A stretch of 64,000 bases of DNA from Cacconaster sp033811195 (GTDB lineage: Bacteria; Bacteroidota; Bacteroidia; Bacteroidales; UBA932): positions 62,001 through 126,000 of the forward strand of contig JAPXOZ010000001.1 in NCBI GenBank assembly GCA_033811195.1, given 5' to 3'. Positions 51,494 to 60,310 of the stretch are shown here, one piece after another. How positions within the stretch are numbered: the stretch's first letter is position 1; every line of letters starts with the position of its first letter. Below the pieces are notes generated by a model that ran no database searches, was not told the origin of the DNA, and saw only the letters and a program-made list of their open reading frames with translations. The translations under genes and the position numbers were made by a program.

Positions 51494-51661
51494 TTAGTTT
51501 AGAGGTGAGAAATCTTCTTTTCCCACAAAACAGAGAGGACAAACCCACTCGTCAGGAAGTTCGTTAAACGATGTTCCGGGGTCAATTCCGTTATCGGGGT
51601 CTCCTTTTGCCGGATCATAAACATATCCGCAAACGTCACATTCGTACTTTGTCATATCCAT
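51494..51661 (-). CDS. Rubredoxin
   Basis: A 55-aa protein, MDMTKYECDVCGYVYDPAKG onward, with the two iron-binding knuckles CDVCGY (Cys8, Cys11) and CPLCF (Cys41, Cys44), and the conserved DPDNGIDPGTSF and LPDEWVCP segments. It carries single electrons, typically to oxygen- or peroxide-reducing proteins such as rubrerythrin in anaerobes. The second ATG (51655) is an alternative start. It has its own promoter at 51707-51714 with a palindrome at the expected transcription start. The gene is short enough to be missed by length filters. Confidence 0.96.
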   Translation of the reverse strand: MDMTKYECDVCGYVYDPAKGDPDNGIDPGTSFNELPDEWVCPLCFVGKEDFSPLN

Positions 51662-51683
51662 CTAATTTAATTGATTTAACTAT

Positions 51684-51699
51684 TTCAACCGTAGTTGAA
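51684..51699 (-). promoter_or_regulatory. Palindrome TTCAAC-N4-GTTGAA, possible operator
   Basis: A perfect 6-bp inverted repeat 8 bp downstream of the rubredoxin -7 box, covering the likely start site; suited to repressor binding. Confidence 0.5.
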
Positions 51700-51706
51700 T
51701 CTTTCA

Positions 51707-51714
51707 CAAAAATA
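51707..51714 (-). promoter_or_regulatory. -7 promoter box for rubredoxin
   Basis: TATTTTTG on the minus strand matches TAnnTTTG exactly, 46 bp before the start codon. Confidence 0.65.
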
Positions 51715-51773
51715 TAAATTTTCCGATAATTTGAAAATATTCCTATAACTAATTCTACTCGTAAAGGAACTTA

Positions 51774-52691
51774 TTATCCTCTATTCCAAAGATCTCTTGG
51801 ATATACTCCCTTCTCAATAAGATTATTGAGCTTTCTTACCACAAAAGGTCTGTCCTCTTTATAGGTCACACCAAACCATTTGGCATCACATTCAAGCACC
51901 TTAAGAAAAGCGTCACCTCTCTTTATAAGGATATCTACTACATAAGGAATAAAGTACTCTGCCTTAAGGTTGGATTTTGTACTCTCAGCATCGAGAAATA
52001 GCTTAAACATCTCTTCCGAGTAGTCAAAATATTCCGGTGTAAAACCCCAAAAATTCATCGAAACAAAAGTGTCGGATGCCAAAGTATAGTCATTACCCTC
52101 CTCGGTGTAACAGATACCGAACCCCTTACGCTGAATGGTGGTGCGCTCGATTACACTTATAAGATTTAAGTCAGCGTCAGTAACGCAAATCCCACGTGAT
52201 ACCGTCCCAAACTCGGAAAGAGTGTTCTTCAAGTAATAACCTACCATTGCATAGTTGCCCTTTGTGCCCTCTATCTTACGAAGGTGATCCGCCATTATCT
52301 GAAAGCTCTCTTTACCGTAGAAGTCATCGGCATTGATCACCGCAAAAGGCTCTTTAATGACCTCTTTTGCCATCATCACCGCATGATTTGTGCCCCAGGG
52401 TTTTACCCTGCCTTCAGGAACTGAATAGCCTTCGGGCAGATATTCAAGCTCCTGAAAAACAAACTCTACCTCGATCTTTCCCCCGAATCTATCGGGAGTA
52501 AAAATCTCCTTGAACTCCTCGGCAAAAGAGTGCCTTATTACAAATACTACCTTGCCGAAGCCGGCCCTGATCGCATCATAAACTGAATAATCTATAATCG
52601 TCTCACCACAGGGGCCAAGTCCGTCCATCTGTTTAAGGGACCCATATCGCGACCCCATACCAGCCGCAAGTACCAGAAGTGTCGGTTTCAT
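51774..52691 (-). CDS. Sugar nucleotidyltransferase (NTP_transferase family)
   Basis: The 305-aa protein starts LLVLAAGMGSRYGSLKQMDG, a nucleotidyltransferase signature (GxGxRxxxxK variant), then GPCGETIIDYSVYDA and the metal-binding FAVINADDFYG. It resembles UTP/dTTP-sugar-1-phosphate transferases, with no C-terminal left-handed helix. The substrate cannot be assigned. It lies 15 bp after the SusA-like gene, so it is the last gene of the starch transcript; it may activate glucose-1-phosphate released from starch for glycogen or glycan synthesis (inference). Confidence 0.82.
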   Translation of the reverse strand: MKPTLLVLAAGMGSRYGSLKQMDGLGPCGETIIDYSVYDAIRAGFGKVVFVIRHSFAEEFKEIFTPDRFGGKIEVEFVFQELEYLPEGYSVPEGRVKPWGTNHAVMMAKEVIKEPFAVINADDFYGKESFQIMADHLRKIEGTKGNYAMVGYYLKNTLSEFGTVSRGICVTDADLNLISVIERTTIQRKGFGICYTEEGNDYTLASDTFVSMNFWGFTPEYFDYSEEMFKLFLDAESTKSNLKAEYFIPYVVDILIKRGDAFLKVLECDAKWFGVTYKEDRPFVVRKLNNLIEKGVYPRDLWNRG

Positions 52692-52706
52692 ACTCTAAAT
52701 CTCTGT

Positions 52707-54572
52707 CTATTTAAACTCAAATATCGCTGCGCTCTGCCCTGGCACCATTACATAACTATTCGATAGGAAAGTCTCACCTGTAATGACATTGCGAACAGAA
52801 GCCGCAAATTTAGAAGATATTTCCTGATATTTGTTCCAATCAACCCTAAAATCGCTCTTTCCGTTGTTGATCACAACCATCACAACCTCTTTTCTCACAT
52901 ATCTGAAATAGACATAGACATTGTCTCTTTCCGGACGATAATGGAGCAAAGAGCCCTGTGTAACAGCCTTTGAGCCCTTTCTCCAATTCATAAGACGTGA
53001 AGTGTAATCAAACAGATCCTTCTGGGCAGGACTCCTTCCGCTTCTCTCAAAAAGATTGATGCGGTCACCCTTCCAGCCGCCCGGAAAATCGATTCTCTCC
53101 TGCGAATGACCGGTGGTCCCATCCTTGCTCACAAATCCAAGTTCATCCCCATAGTATAGCTGGGGTACACCTCGCATAGTGGCCAAAAGCGCCATGACCA
53201 TCTTTTGCTTTGCAAAATCTCCTTTGAGATCGTGCGCAAGACGATTTGTGTCATGATTGTTGGCAAATATGAGAATGTTGGAAGGATCTTTATAGACAAA
53301 GTCAAGCGAAAGAGAATTATAAACCTTTATGATACCTTCGCCCCATAGCGGAGTATCGGAATCACCTGCAAATCCTGCAATGATAGCATCCCTCAATGGG
53401 AAGTCCATAATCGAGGGAAGGTAGGAATTATAACCGTCATGTTGCTTGACTCCCTCCCAATAGGAGCATGAAAGCGGATCGCCATACCAACATTCGCCCA
53501 CAATATTCATTTTGGGGTACTCCCTGAGGATACTCTTCACCCATTTGGACATGGCAGCCTTATCAGAATAGGGGAAGGTATCTACGCGAATACCGCCAAG
53601 ACCTGCAAATTCCACCCACCACACGGCCATCTGTGTAAAATACTGATGTACGAAGGGATTAGCCAGATTCATATCGGGCATAGTAGTATCAAACCAACCC
53701 TTGATACAGGCATCTTTGTCATACTTTGACGCATATGGGTCATAATGCGTCGAAAGGGCAAAAGAAGAGGGAGTATAAGAGGTATACATGTGCACCCAGT
53801 CATCAAAGGGTAGATCATCCATCCACCAATGTGCAAGTCCGCAATGGTTGGGGACCATATCCATTATTACCTTTATCCCTTTTTTCGCAGCCTTATCTAC
53901 AAATTCCCTATAAAGGTCATTAGTGCCATATCTGGGATCTATTCGGTAATAATCCGAGCAGGCATAGCCGTGATAGGAATACTCCTGTTCATTATCAAAG
54001 AGCATCGGGGTAGACCAAATTGCCGTCACCCCGAGTTCTGAAATATAATCCAGATGATTGATTATGCCCTGTATATCCCCTCCATGGCGTCCTTCGGGCA
54101 GTGAGCGATCACATTTCTCAATCGCCTCTTCTACTGAATCATTTGAATAGTCGCCATTGGCGAAACGATCCGGCATCAGCAAATAGACCACATCCTGCGG
54201 ACCAAAGGAGGTGCGCTGTGCAGAGCCTTTTTCACGACCGTGAAGGGTGTACTCAAACCTTATTGAGTCCTTGTCGGGAGTTACAAGGATAAAATTATAC
54301 CCGACAGCGGGAGCTCTCCCCCCTATCTTGATATCTGCAAAGATATAGTTGGGGCTGTCGCCGTTATAGATTTTGCCGACAGAAACTCCTCTTTTGGCAT
54401 CTTCAGGAGCAAGAATCAGGGTGGAACCACGGATATTGTCACCTTTGATAAGCAACTGAAGGTCAGTTTTCATTCCCACCCACCAACAGGGCGGCTCCAC
54501 GCGTTCGATTTGCCGTGCAAATCCCGCTGCACTTACCAACAGTAGGAAAACGAGTGCAGTTATTCTTCGCAT
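52707..54572 (-). CDS. SusA-like neopullulanase/cyclomaltodextrinase, GH13
   Basis: A 621-aa enzyme with a plain signal peptide (LLLVSAAGFA), hence periplasmic. The N-terminal cyclomaltodextrinase-type beta domain (about 20-120) starts IERVEPPCWWVGMKT. The GH13 barrel has DMVPNHCG, the nucleophile in GIRVDTFPY, the acid/base in VGECWYGD and the third carboxylate in NHDTNR. A C-terminal beta domain ends VMVPGQSAAIFEFK. Domain order and length match SusA of Bacteroides thetaiotaomicron (about 617 aa), which cuts imported oligosaccharides to glucose. It lies 3 bp after the 476-aa amylase gene. Confidence 0.9.
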   Translation of the reverse strand: MRRITALVFLLLVSAAGFARQIERVEPPCWWVGMKTDLQLLIKGDNIRGSTLILAPEDAKRGVSVGKIYNGDSPNYIFADIKIGGRAPAVGYNFILVTPDKDSIRFEYTLHGREKGSAQRTSFGPQDVVYLLMPDRFANGDYSNDSVEEAIEKCDRSLPEGRHGGDIQGIINHLDYISELGVTAIWSTPMLFDNEQEYSYHGYACSDYYRIDPRYGTNDLYREFVDKAAKKGIKVIMDMVPNHCGLAHWWMDDLPFDDWVHMYTSYTPSSFALSTHYDPYASKYDKDACIKGWFDTTMPDMNLANPFVHQYFTQMAVWWVEFAGLGGIRVDTFPYSDKAAMSKWVKSILREYPKMNIVGECWYGDPLSCSYWEGVKQHDGYNSYLPSIMDFPLRDAIIAGFAGDSDTPLWGEGIIKVYNSLSLDFVYKDPSNILIFANNHDTNRLAHDLKGDFAKQKMVMALLATMRGVPQLYYGDELGFVSKDGTTGHSQERIDFPGGWKGDRINLFERSGRSPAQKDLFDYTSRLMNWRKGSKAVTQGSLLHYRPERDNVYVYFRYVRKEVVMVVINNGKSDFRVDWNKYQEISSKFAASVRNVITGETFLSNSYVMVPGQSAAIFEFK

Positions 54573-54575
54573 AGG

Positions 54576-56006
54576 TTATTTCTCAGTAGTTTCGGTTTCA
54601 ACTTCAGTTGCAACTTCTGTCTCAGTCTTAGCCTCTACCTCTTCCTCAACAGTCTCGTCACACTCATCACAGTCTCCAAAACATTCGCCTATACTGAAAA
54701 TAATGTGATACCCATGAGGGGGCAATGTAAACTCAGAATCCCTTGTCACAACATGATTGTCAACATTGAATGTAACTGTCTGATCGGAAAAGTTGAACAT
54801 TGCCAGACAAAGGTCACCTTCGGCCTCTCTCTCAAAAACAAATATCTCCTCAGGCCTGTCGGAGGGAAGAATAACCATTACACCACCCCAGGGCTGTGCC
54901 CAGAGGCAGGCATGTCTATCGCGCATGGCTATCAACTCTCTATAAAAATCAGCCATATTGTTATGGTCTGCCTCCCAGTCTATAAAATCTTTTTCGAAAA
55001 ATTCAAGACGCTTGTCCAGACCCGCCTCCTGCCCGCTGTAAATCAACGGCATTCCAGGAACCACAAAGGAGAGAACTGCAAACTGCCTGATAGCAGGGCC
55101 GTACATTTCAGTGCAGGTACCATACCAAGAATTCTGGTCGTGATTGGTAGTAAAGTTCATCGGAATCGTATTGGAAGGCATGCCACTCCTATCCTGATAA
55201 TTTACATAGAAGTTGGCTATTGAGTCTGCATCAATTTTTCCTTCCGCCAGAGCGTACCAATTGTGCATCTGGTCCCAGGTATAATAGGCATTAAATGCAT
55301 CATACTGCAAGTCAGCCTGTTCTGCCTCTGCAAGCATAAAAATATCAGGATTGATCTCTTTGAGACGCGTAACCGCATCATTCCAGAAATCGGTGGGAAC
55401 CTCAGCTGCTACATCACAGCGGAAGCCGTCAACTCCAAGCTCGAGCCAATATTTCATTGCAGCAATCATCTCCTCCCTCAAATCCTTATTTTCATAATTG
55501 AGGCGAGCGATGTCTGTCCAATCATACTGAATCGCAAGATTGCCTAGAGAGTCCTTGTAATACCAATCGTTGTGCTCCACAGTCCATTTCGCATCTCTTG
55601 CAGTATGGTTTGCAACCCAGTCGAGGATTACTTTGAAACCCCTCTGGTGGGCAGCCTCGAGAAGGTGTCTGAAGTCTTCAATCGTGCCGAATTCGGGATT
55701 TACATCACAATAGTCCTTTACTGAATAATAACTGCCGAGAGTACCTTTACGACCCTCTTCTCCTATAGGATGGATGGGCATCAGCCAGAGTATATCTACA
55801 CCGGTCTGCTGCAGACGGTCAAGATGCTCTTCAAATGCCGCGAACGTGCCTTCAGGGGTGTACTGACGGATGTTAACTTCGTATATTACGGCATTCTTTA
55901 CCCATTCGGGATGATCAATGTTGGAAAAATTGCCTTCAGGCTGGCCTGATTTACAACTGAACAGCGCAAAGGTCGCAACAATCAATAATAATAAATAACG
56001 TTTCAT
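54576..56006 (-). CDS. GH13 alpha-amylase lipoprotein with acidic Cys-containing tail
   Basis: The 476-aa lipoprotein (lipobox ALFSCKS) has a compact GH13 barrel: YEVNIRQYTPEGTF, WLMPIHPIGEEGRKG, DWVANHTA, nucleophile in DGFRCDVAAEVP, acid/base in MLAEAEQAD, third Asp in TNHDQNSW. The C-terminal 35 residues are unusual: a CFGDCDECDE cluster of three Cys followed by a Glu/Thr-repeat tail. The tail could be a flexible surface spacer or bind metal. It lies 12 bp after the 694-aa amylase gene. Confidence 0.9.
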   Translation of the reverse strand: MKRYLLLLIVATFALFSCKSGQPEGNFSNIDHPEWVKNAVIYEVNIRQYTPEGTFAAFEEHLDRLQQTGVDILWLMPIHPIGEEGRKGTLGSYYSVKDYCDVNPEFGTIEDFRHLLEAAHQRGFKVILDWVANHTARDAKWTVEHNDWYYKDSLGNLAIQYDWTDIARLNYENKDLREEMIAAMKYWLELGVDGFRCDVAAEVPTDFWNDAVTRLKEINPDIFMLAEAEQADLQYDAFNAYYTWDQMHNWYALAEGKIDADSIANFYVNYQDRSGMPSNTIPMNFTTNHDQNSWYGTCTEMYGPAIRQFAVLSFVVPGMPLIYSGQEAGLDKRLEFFEKDFIDWEADHNNMADFYRELIAMRDRHACLWAQPWGGVMVILPSDRPEEIFVFEREAEGDLCLAMFNFSDQTVTFNVDNHVVTRDSEFTLPPHGYHIIFSIGECFGDCDECDETVEEEVEAKTETEVATEVETETTEK

Positions 56007-56018
56007 AGATAGTATATT

Positions 56019-58103
56019 TTATTTGTTTGTTTCTATAATCAGGTAAGAATAGGGCTCAAGCTCCACATTTACAATTGAAGAACCTTTGTATGCAAGCCCG
56101 AAGGGGAGTGTAACGGATATTTCACGTAACTCTTCAGATTTATTGAGGAATGTAATGACCGCTTCGCCCATATATGAACGCATATAGGCAAAAATGTCAT
56201 TGTCGGCTGCAAGCTGGAAATAATCCCCATACATCAGAGGCATAGAAGAACGACGCAAGTGCGTAAGCTCTTTTACCTCATCCGCTACTCGCTGCTCATG
56301 ACTGCTGTAGCCCTCAAATTCCATCCAGCGGCGATTATCTGGGTCATTGGCACCAGGCTGGCCGTACTCATCTCCATAATAGATGCAGGGCACTCCCGGA
56401 ATAGTGAAATTGAGTGCATGAAGCATAACCAGCTTACGATAAGCTATAGTATCACTCACGACGATATCGCGCTTCCATCCCGCTAGCTTCTGATCCTCAT
56501 CATGCTTCACGTCACCCGATGCGAGGGAGATATATCTCGGACGGTCATGGTTGCCTGAAATATAACCCATCAGATTGTGGTGTCCATACACCCCAAGGTT
56601 GGCCTCTATACAACCGGCAAGACCCTCGAAAGAACCCCTAGGTCGCGTTGTAGCCCAGATATAAGTGTCATATACATTGAAATCGAATTGACCATCGAGC
56701 ATACCGGGCTTAACATATAATGATATCAGCGATAGCGAGCCATAGGTTTCCCCTATCTGGTAGAGACTCTTTCCGGGTAGCGAATCTATAAGTTTCCTGG
56801 TCAAGAGACGCCAATACCCCTCCGGAATATGTTTAGTAGCATCATGTCTGTAACCGTCAAAATCATAATTCTGCATCCAGAAAAGTGCGGTATCCGAAAG
56901 CTGACTGCAGATCTCCTCTCTTTCAAGGTCCAGAGATGGAATGTGATCATCAAACCAAGTTGTTAAACGGAACTCATCCCATAATTCGCGATTCTTACGA
57001 CCGTCGGGAGTATAAGAAGGAGTAGTCCAATCGGGATGCGCCTTGAGAGTAGGGCTCTCAATGTGCATATGGTTGGAGACATAGTCGAGGATTACATTCA
57101 TATCCGTTGCGTGAGCCTCTGCCAGTAGCTCATTGAGCTCCTCATCGGTACCGAAGCGGGTATCAATACGAGTAGCGAAGATTGGCCAGTAACCGTGGTA
57201 TCCGCTGAACTTAGTGCCCGGATCAGGCGCATATCCCCAGGCATCAAAAGGATTCTGAGTAATCGGAGAAAGCCATATAGTGTTTATTCCCAACTCACTG
57301 AAGTAGCCATCCTTTATTTTAGCAGTTACTCCGGCCAGATCACCTCCCCAATAATCCACTTTAGGGTGAACCAGTGAGGGATCTCCGATGCTCCAATCAT
57401 TATCACTATTACCATTGACAAAGCGGTCTATGAGCAGAGAATAGAGTATCTGTGAGTGCTTATCTGTTCGCTTGAGTTGCGCAGGATCTCTGATGACTTT
57501 ACCATACTCAAGGGGCACAAGGATATCATTGCCGACTCCGGAAGCATTGGCCGTAAAGGCCTGGATGTGGGAGCGCTCCATCTTGCGTGCAGCTCTAGGT
57601 GCTCTTACTCTTACCAGCGAGTCGCTTAGCAGCTCAAAATGGCGACCGCGTTCGAGGATACGGCCCTCCCATAGAACTACCAGCTGCTGCATTCCTCCCT
57701 CTATTTGGATGAAAAAATCTTTGCCTGAACTACTAGAAGGCAAGGTGGACATCTTTGGAGCCTTGCTCTTATCCACTCCTTCAAGCTTCGCAGGAATAGC
57801 ATTTTTAACGAGCAGGGGACAGAATTTATCCATTCCATCCACTGTATCATAACACTCATACATCACTAGAAAAGGAGCATCTGCTGAAGTTATAATAGTC
57901 AGAGTATCCATATCGTTCATTTTAGGGAAATAATCCCTCAAAATCACGACGGTTGTATCCTGTTCCACTATGCAGGGTGTCAGATTGCCCAGATGATCGG
58001 CATAGTCAAACGAAAATTCATTTTGCGAACAACCGCATAGGAGGCAGATAGCCGATATGAGAGCCGGCGCCATTTTACGGAGAGTGAAAGATTTAGGTTT
58101 CAT
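56019..58103 (-). CDS. GH13 alpha-amylase lipoprotein with N-terminal beta domains
   Basis: A 694-aa lipoprotein (lipobox CLLCGCS). About 200 residues of beta-rich sequence precede the barrel (ILYSLLIDRFVNGNSDNDWS). GH13 carboxylates are in DGYRHDATKHIP, IGETYGS and GNHDRPR. DYVSNHMHIESP marks the conserved second region. The N-terminal part may bind starch or hold the enzyme off the membrane. It lies 10 bp after the SusG-like gene. Confidence 0.9.
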   Translation of the reverse strand: MKPKSFTLRKMAPALISAICLLCGCSQNEFSFDYADHLGNLTPCIVEQDTTVVILRDYFPKMNDMDTLTIITSADAPFLVMYECYDTVDGMDKFCPLLVKNAIPAKLEGVDKSKAPKMSTLPSSSSGKDFFIQIEGGMQQLVVLWEGRILERGRHFELLSDSLVRVRAPRAARKMERSHIQAFTANASGVGNDILVPLEYGKVIRDPAQLKRTDKHSQILYSLLIDRFVNGNSDNDWSIGDPSLVHPKVDYWGGDLAGVTAKIKDGYFSELGINTIWLSPITQNPFDAWGYAPDPGTKFSGYHGYWPIFATRIDTRFGTDEELNELLAEAHATDMNVILDYVSNHMHIESPTLKAHPDWTTPSYTPDGRKNRELWDEFRLTTWFDDHIPSLDLEREEICSQLSDTALFWMQNYDFDGYRHDATKHIPEGYWRLLTRKLIDSLPGKSLYQIGETYGSLSLISLYVKPGMLDGQFDFNVYDTYIWATTRPRGSFEGLAGCIEANLGVYGHHNLMGYISGNHDRPRYISLASGDVKHDEDQKLAGWKRDIVVSDTIAYRKLVMLHALNFTIPGVPCIYYGDEYGQPGANDPDNRRWMEFEGYSSHEQRVADEVKELTHLRRSSMPLMYGDYFQLAADNDIFAYMRSYMGEAVITFLNKSEELREISVTLPFGLAYKGSSIVNVELEPYSYLIIETNK

Positions 58104-58113
58104 ATAGTATAAT

Positions 58114-60156
58114 TTAAATTTCGAAAATTACTGAAGAGTATCCTTCCATCTTCAACTGATAGTGTTCTTTTTCTTTCTTGCTCTGCACCCGTCCGTTGGC
58201 GAAGAGAGGTTTTGCAAGCGAATCACTGAGAGAGATCGTAACCTCGCTCTGGCCGAGATTGTGGAGTACGAGGAGTTTCTGACCCCCTTCGACCATATAC
58301 CAAGCAGCCACCTGCGAGTAAATACCACCCGTCTTAGGGTTGATTACAGGATGGCGTTCCATCTTTCCTGTGGCAAGTGCAGGACAGGAGTTACGGAGCC
58401 TACCCAATTGACGGTACATTGTCAAGATTGAGGCTGCATCTGCTTCCTGTGAAGTGACGCTACCTACCGCTGCCTCTACTGCGGGGTCAATTCTATTTGT
58501 ATAGGAAGTTACATATCTGTCTCCCCAGTACATCGGAGTGCGGACATATTCGTCACCACCTTTTTTTGTTCCGGTATAACCGAGTTCCTCGCCATAATAG
58601 ATGTAAGGTGAACCTTGTGAGGAGAGCAGCATGGCTCCGGCCAATTTGGCCTTGGATAGTGAGCCTCCCAGCTCACTGCGAGCCCTATTCTCATCGTGAT
58701 TGGAGAGTTTGGTTGCTGCTATATAGTCACTTCGGTAGCTCCTGAAAGTCTCGTGAATGAGGATCGTAGCATCTGCAAAGCCAAGCCCTTGGCCCTGATT
58801 GATGTCGGCATTCATGCGCCACCAGAAGGAAAAGTCGAATAGGGCCGGAAGCCCTTTGTAGTAGGGTGCAATCCTATCCCAATCAGAGAAAACCTCTCCC
58901 ACCATGTAGATATCTCTACCGTTTTTCGCCCTGAAACGGGAGTTGACAGCATCGTAGAATTTTTTCAAAAATTGAGGATTCTCTTCTGAAGTTTCATTGT
59001 GATAAATATGCTTCACTGCATCGAGACGAAAGCCGTCGACGCCGGCATCTATCCAGACCTGAGCATCTTTTACTATTGCCTTGAAAGCCGGAGAATTTTC
59101 CGCTGTTATGACCGAACCGTAATTAAGATCGGCAAACCAATCTGTCCAGAAATGAGAATGGAAGAAATACATATTCGCCCCTGGGATAGCCAAGTTCTGT
59201 ATATTGTCATTGCTCTTGTAGTCGGTATAGAGAGTAAACGGCACATCAAAAGCCAGCTGTGCAGAGGCACCCTGTTGTGCACCATATTTGGTGCCCAGGG
59301 GCCAAGACGAGGAGTTTGAAGTCCTCACAAGAAAGCCCCAGCTAGAGCTAAAATTCACCGTCAATTCATACACACCATTGCCTTTGAAATAAAATTTCTT
59401 ACAAATACCATCACCGTAATAGAGATATTTCGCCCCTTCGGTAGATTGGTCAGGATTGTCGGTATCAGGTGTACCACCAATAGATATTGTTACAGTCGGA
59501 GCACTACCATCAATCCAGTGGAGAGTAAACTTGTAAATGCCGGTGGGCATAGTACCCATAGGAAACCACTGTCCGCCGTCATAGCCGCCGGCACCCTCAG
59601 TGCCAATCATAGGAATTTTGCCAGCAGCGATATCTTTCTGCGGATCATCCGAGAAAATGTAGTAATCCCTATATGGGTTATCCATGGATGATGTTGCGGC
59701 TTTGAACCAAAGGTGATTAACTCCGGAATGGTTTATCACATAGTCAAGATAGATGCGAATATTACGTTTGTGGGCCTCGCTGACCAGTTGTTTGAAGTCA
59801 GCCATAGTGCCGAAACGGGGATTTGTTATACTGTAATCTTCTACGTCATATCCGTGATAGGAAGCACTCGGATGTATCGGCGAAAGCCAGATTGCGGATG
59901 CTCCGAGTGAGTGAATATAGTCCAGTTTGTCCAGTATGCCACGAAAATCGCCCCATCCGTCACCATCAGAATCCGCAAAACTGTAAACCAGCAATTGATA
60001 GGTGATATCTCCCCTCTTTGTTCCATCCCACTGAGGCGGAGTTGTAATAACATCCTTAAATTCCTGAGTGTCCGGATTGACGCTAGGATTGCAGGAGGAT
60101 CCGGTGGCAAAAAGACTTAATGCCAGCACCAGAAACAATGTAATTTTTCTTCTCAT
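58114..60156 (-). CDS. susG: SusG-like surface alpha-amylase with inserted carbohydrate-binding module
   Basis: The 680-aa lipoprotein (signal LALSLFATGSSC, lipid Cys at 22) is a GH13 enzyme with nucleophile Asp379 (DGFRLDAVKH), acid/base Glu421 (VGEVFSD) and Asp488 (NHDENR). A beta-rich insertion at about 200-330 (TGIYKFTLHWIDGSAPTVTI, then YYGDGICKKFYFKGNGVYEL) interrupts the B domain at the same place as CBM58 in B. thetaiotaomicron SusG, and the catalytic residue numbers are nearly those of SusG. It would cut starch at the cell surface. A terminator lies between it and the upstream SusF-like gene; a near -7 box TATCTTTA is at 60233-60240. Confidence 0.88.
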   Translation of the reverse strand: MRRKITLFLVLALSLFATGSSCNPSVNPDTQEFKDVITTPPQWDGTKRGDITYQLLVYSFADSDGDGWGDFRGILDKLDYIHSLGASAIWLSPIHPSASYHGYDVEDYSITNPRFGTMADFKQLVSEAHKRNIRIYLDYVINHSGVNHLWFKAATSSMDNPYRDYYIFSDDPQKDIAAGKIPMIGTEGAGGYDGGQWFPMGTMPTGIYKFTLHWIDGSAPTVTISIGGTPDTDNPDQSTEGAKYLYYGDGICKKFYFKGNGVYELTVNFSSSWGFLVRTSNSSSWPLGTKYGAQQGASAQLAFDVPFTLYTDYKSNDNIQNLAIPGANMYFFHSHFWTDWFADLNYGSVITAENSPAFKAIVKDAQVWIDAGVDGFRLDAVKHIYHNETSEENPQFLKKFYDAVNSRFRAKNGRDIYMVGEVFSDWDRIAPYYKGLPALFDFSFWWRMNADINQGQGLGFADATILIHETFRSYRSDYIAATKLSNHDENRARSELGGSLSKAKLAGAMLLSSQGSPYIYYGEELGYTGTKKGGDEYVRTPMYWGDRYVTSYTNRIDPAVEAAVGSVTSQEADAASILTMYRQLGRLRNSCPALATGKMERHPVINPKTGGIYSQVAAWYMVEGGQKLLVLHNLGQSEVTISLSDSLAKPLFANGRVQSKKEKEHYQLKMEGYSSVIFEI

Positions 60157-60260
60157 TTTATCTTCGTGTCGTATCTATTCGGGTATTATATCGCTAATTC
60201 TACCGAATTGAATGTCATATCATTACAAACTATAAAGATAATAATTCTATATAAACAATC

Positions 60261-60293
60261 AAAAAATGCGCCGCTATAAGCGACGCATTTTTT
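60261..60293 (-). terminator. Intrinsic terminator after the SusF-like gene
   Basis: AAAAAATGCG...CGCATTTTTT forms an 11- to 15-bp stem with one mismatch and six T. It separates the binding-protein genes from the enzyme genes. Confidence 0.85.
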
Positions 60294-60310
60294 GTTAGTA
60301 AAGTCATATA

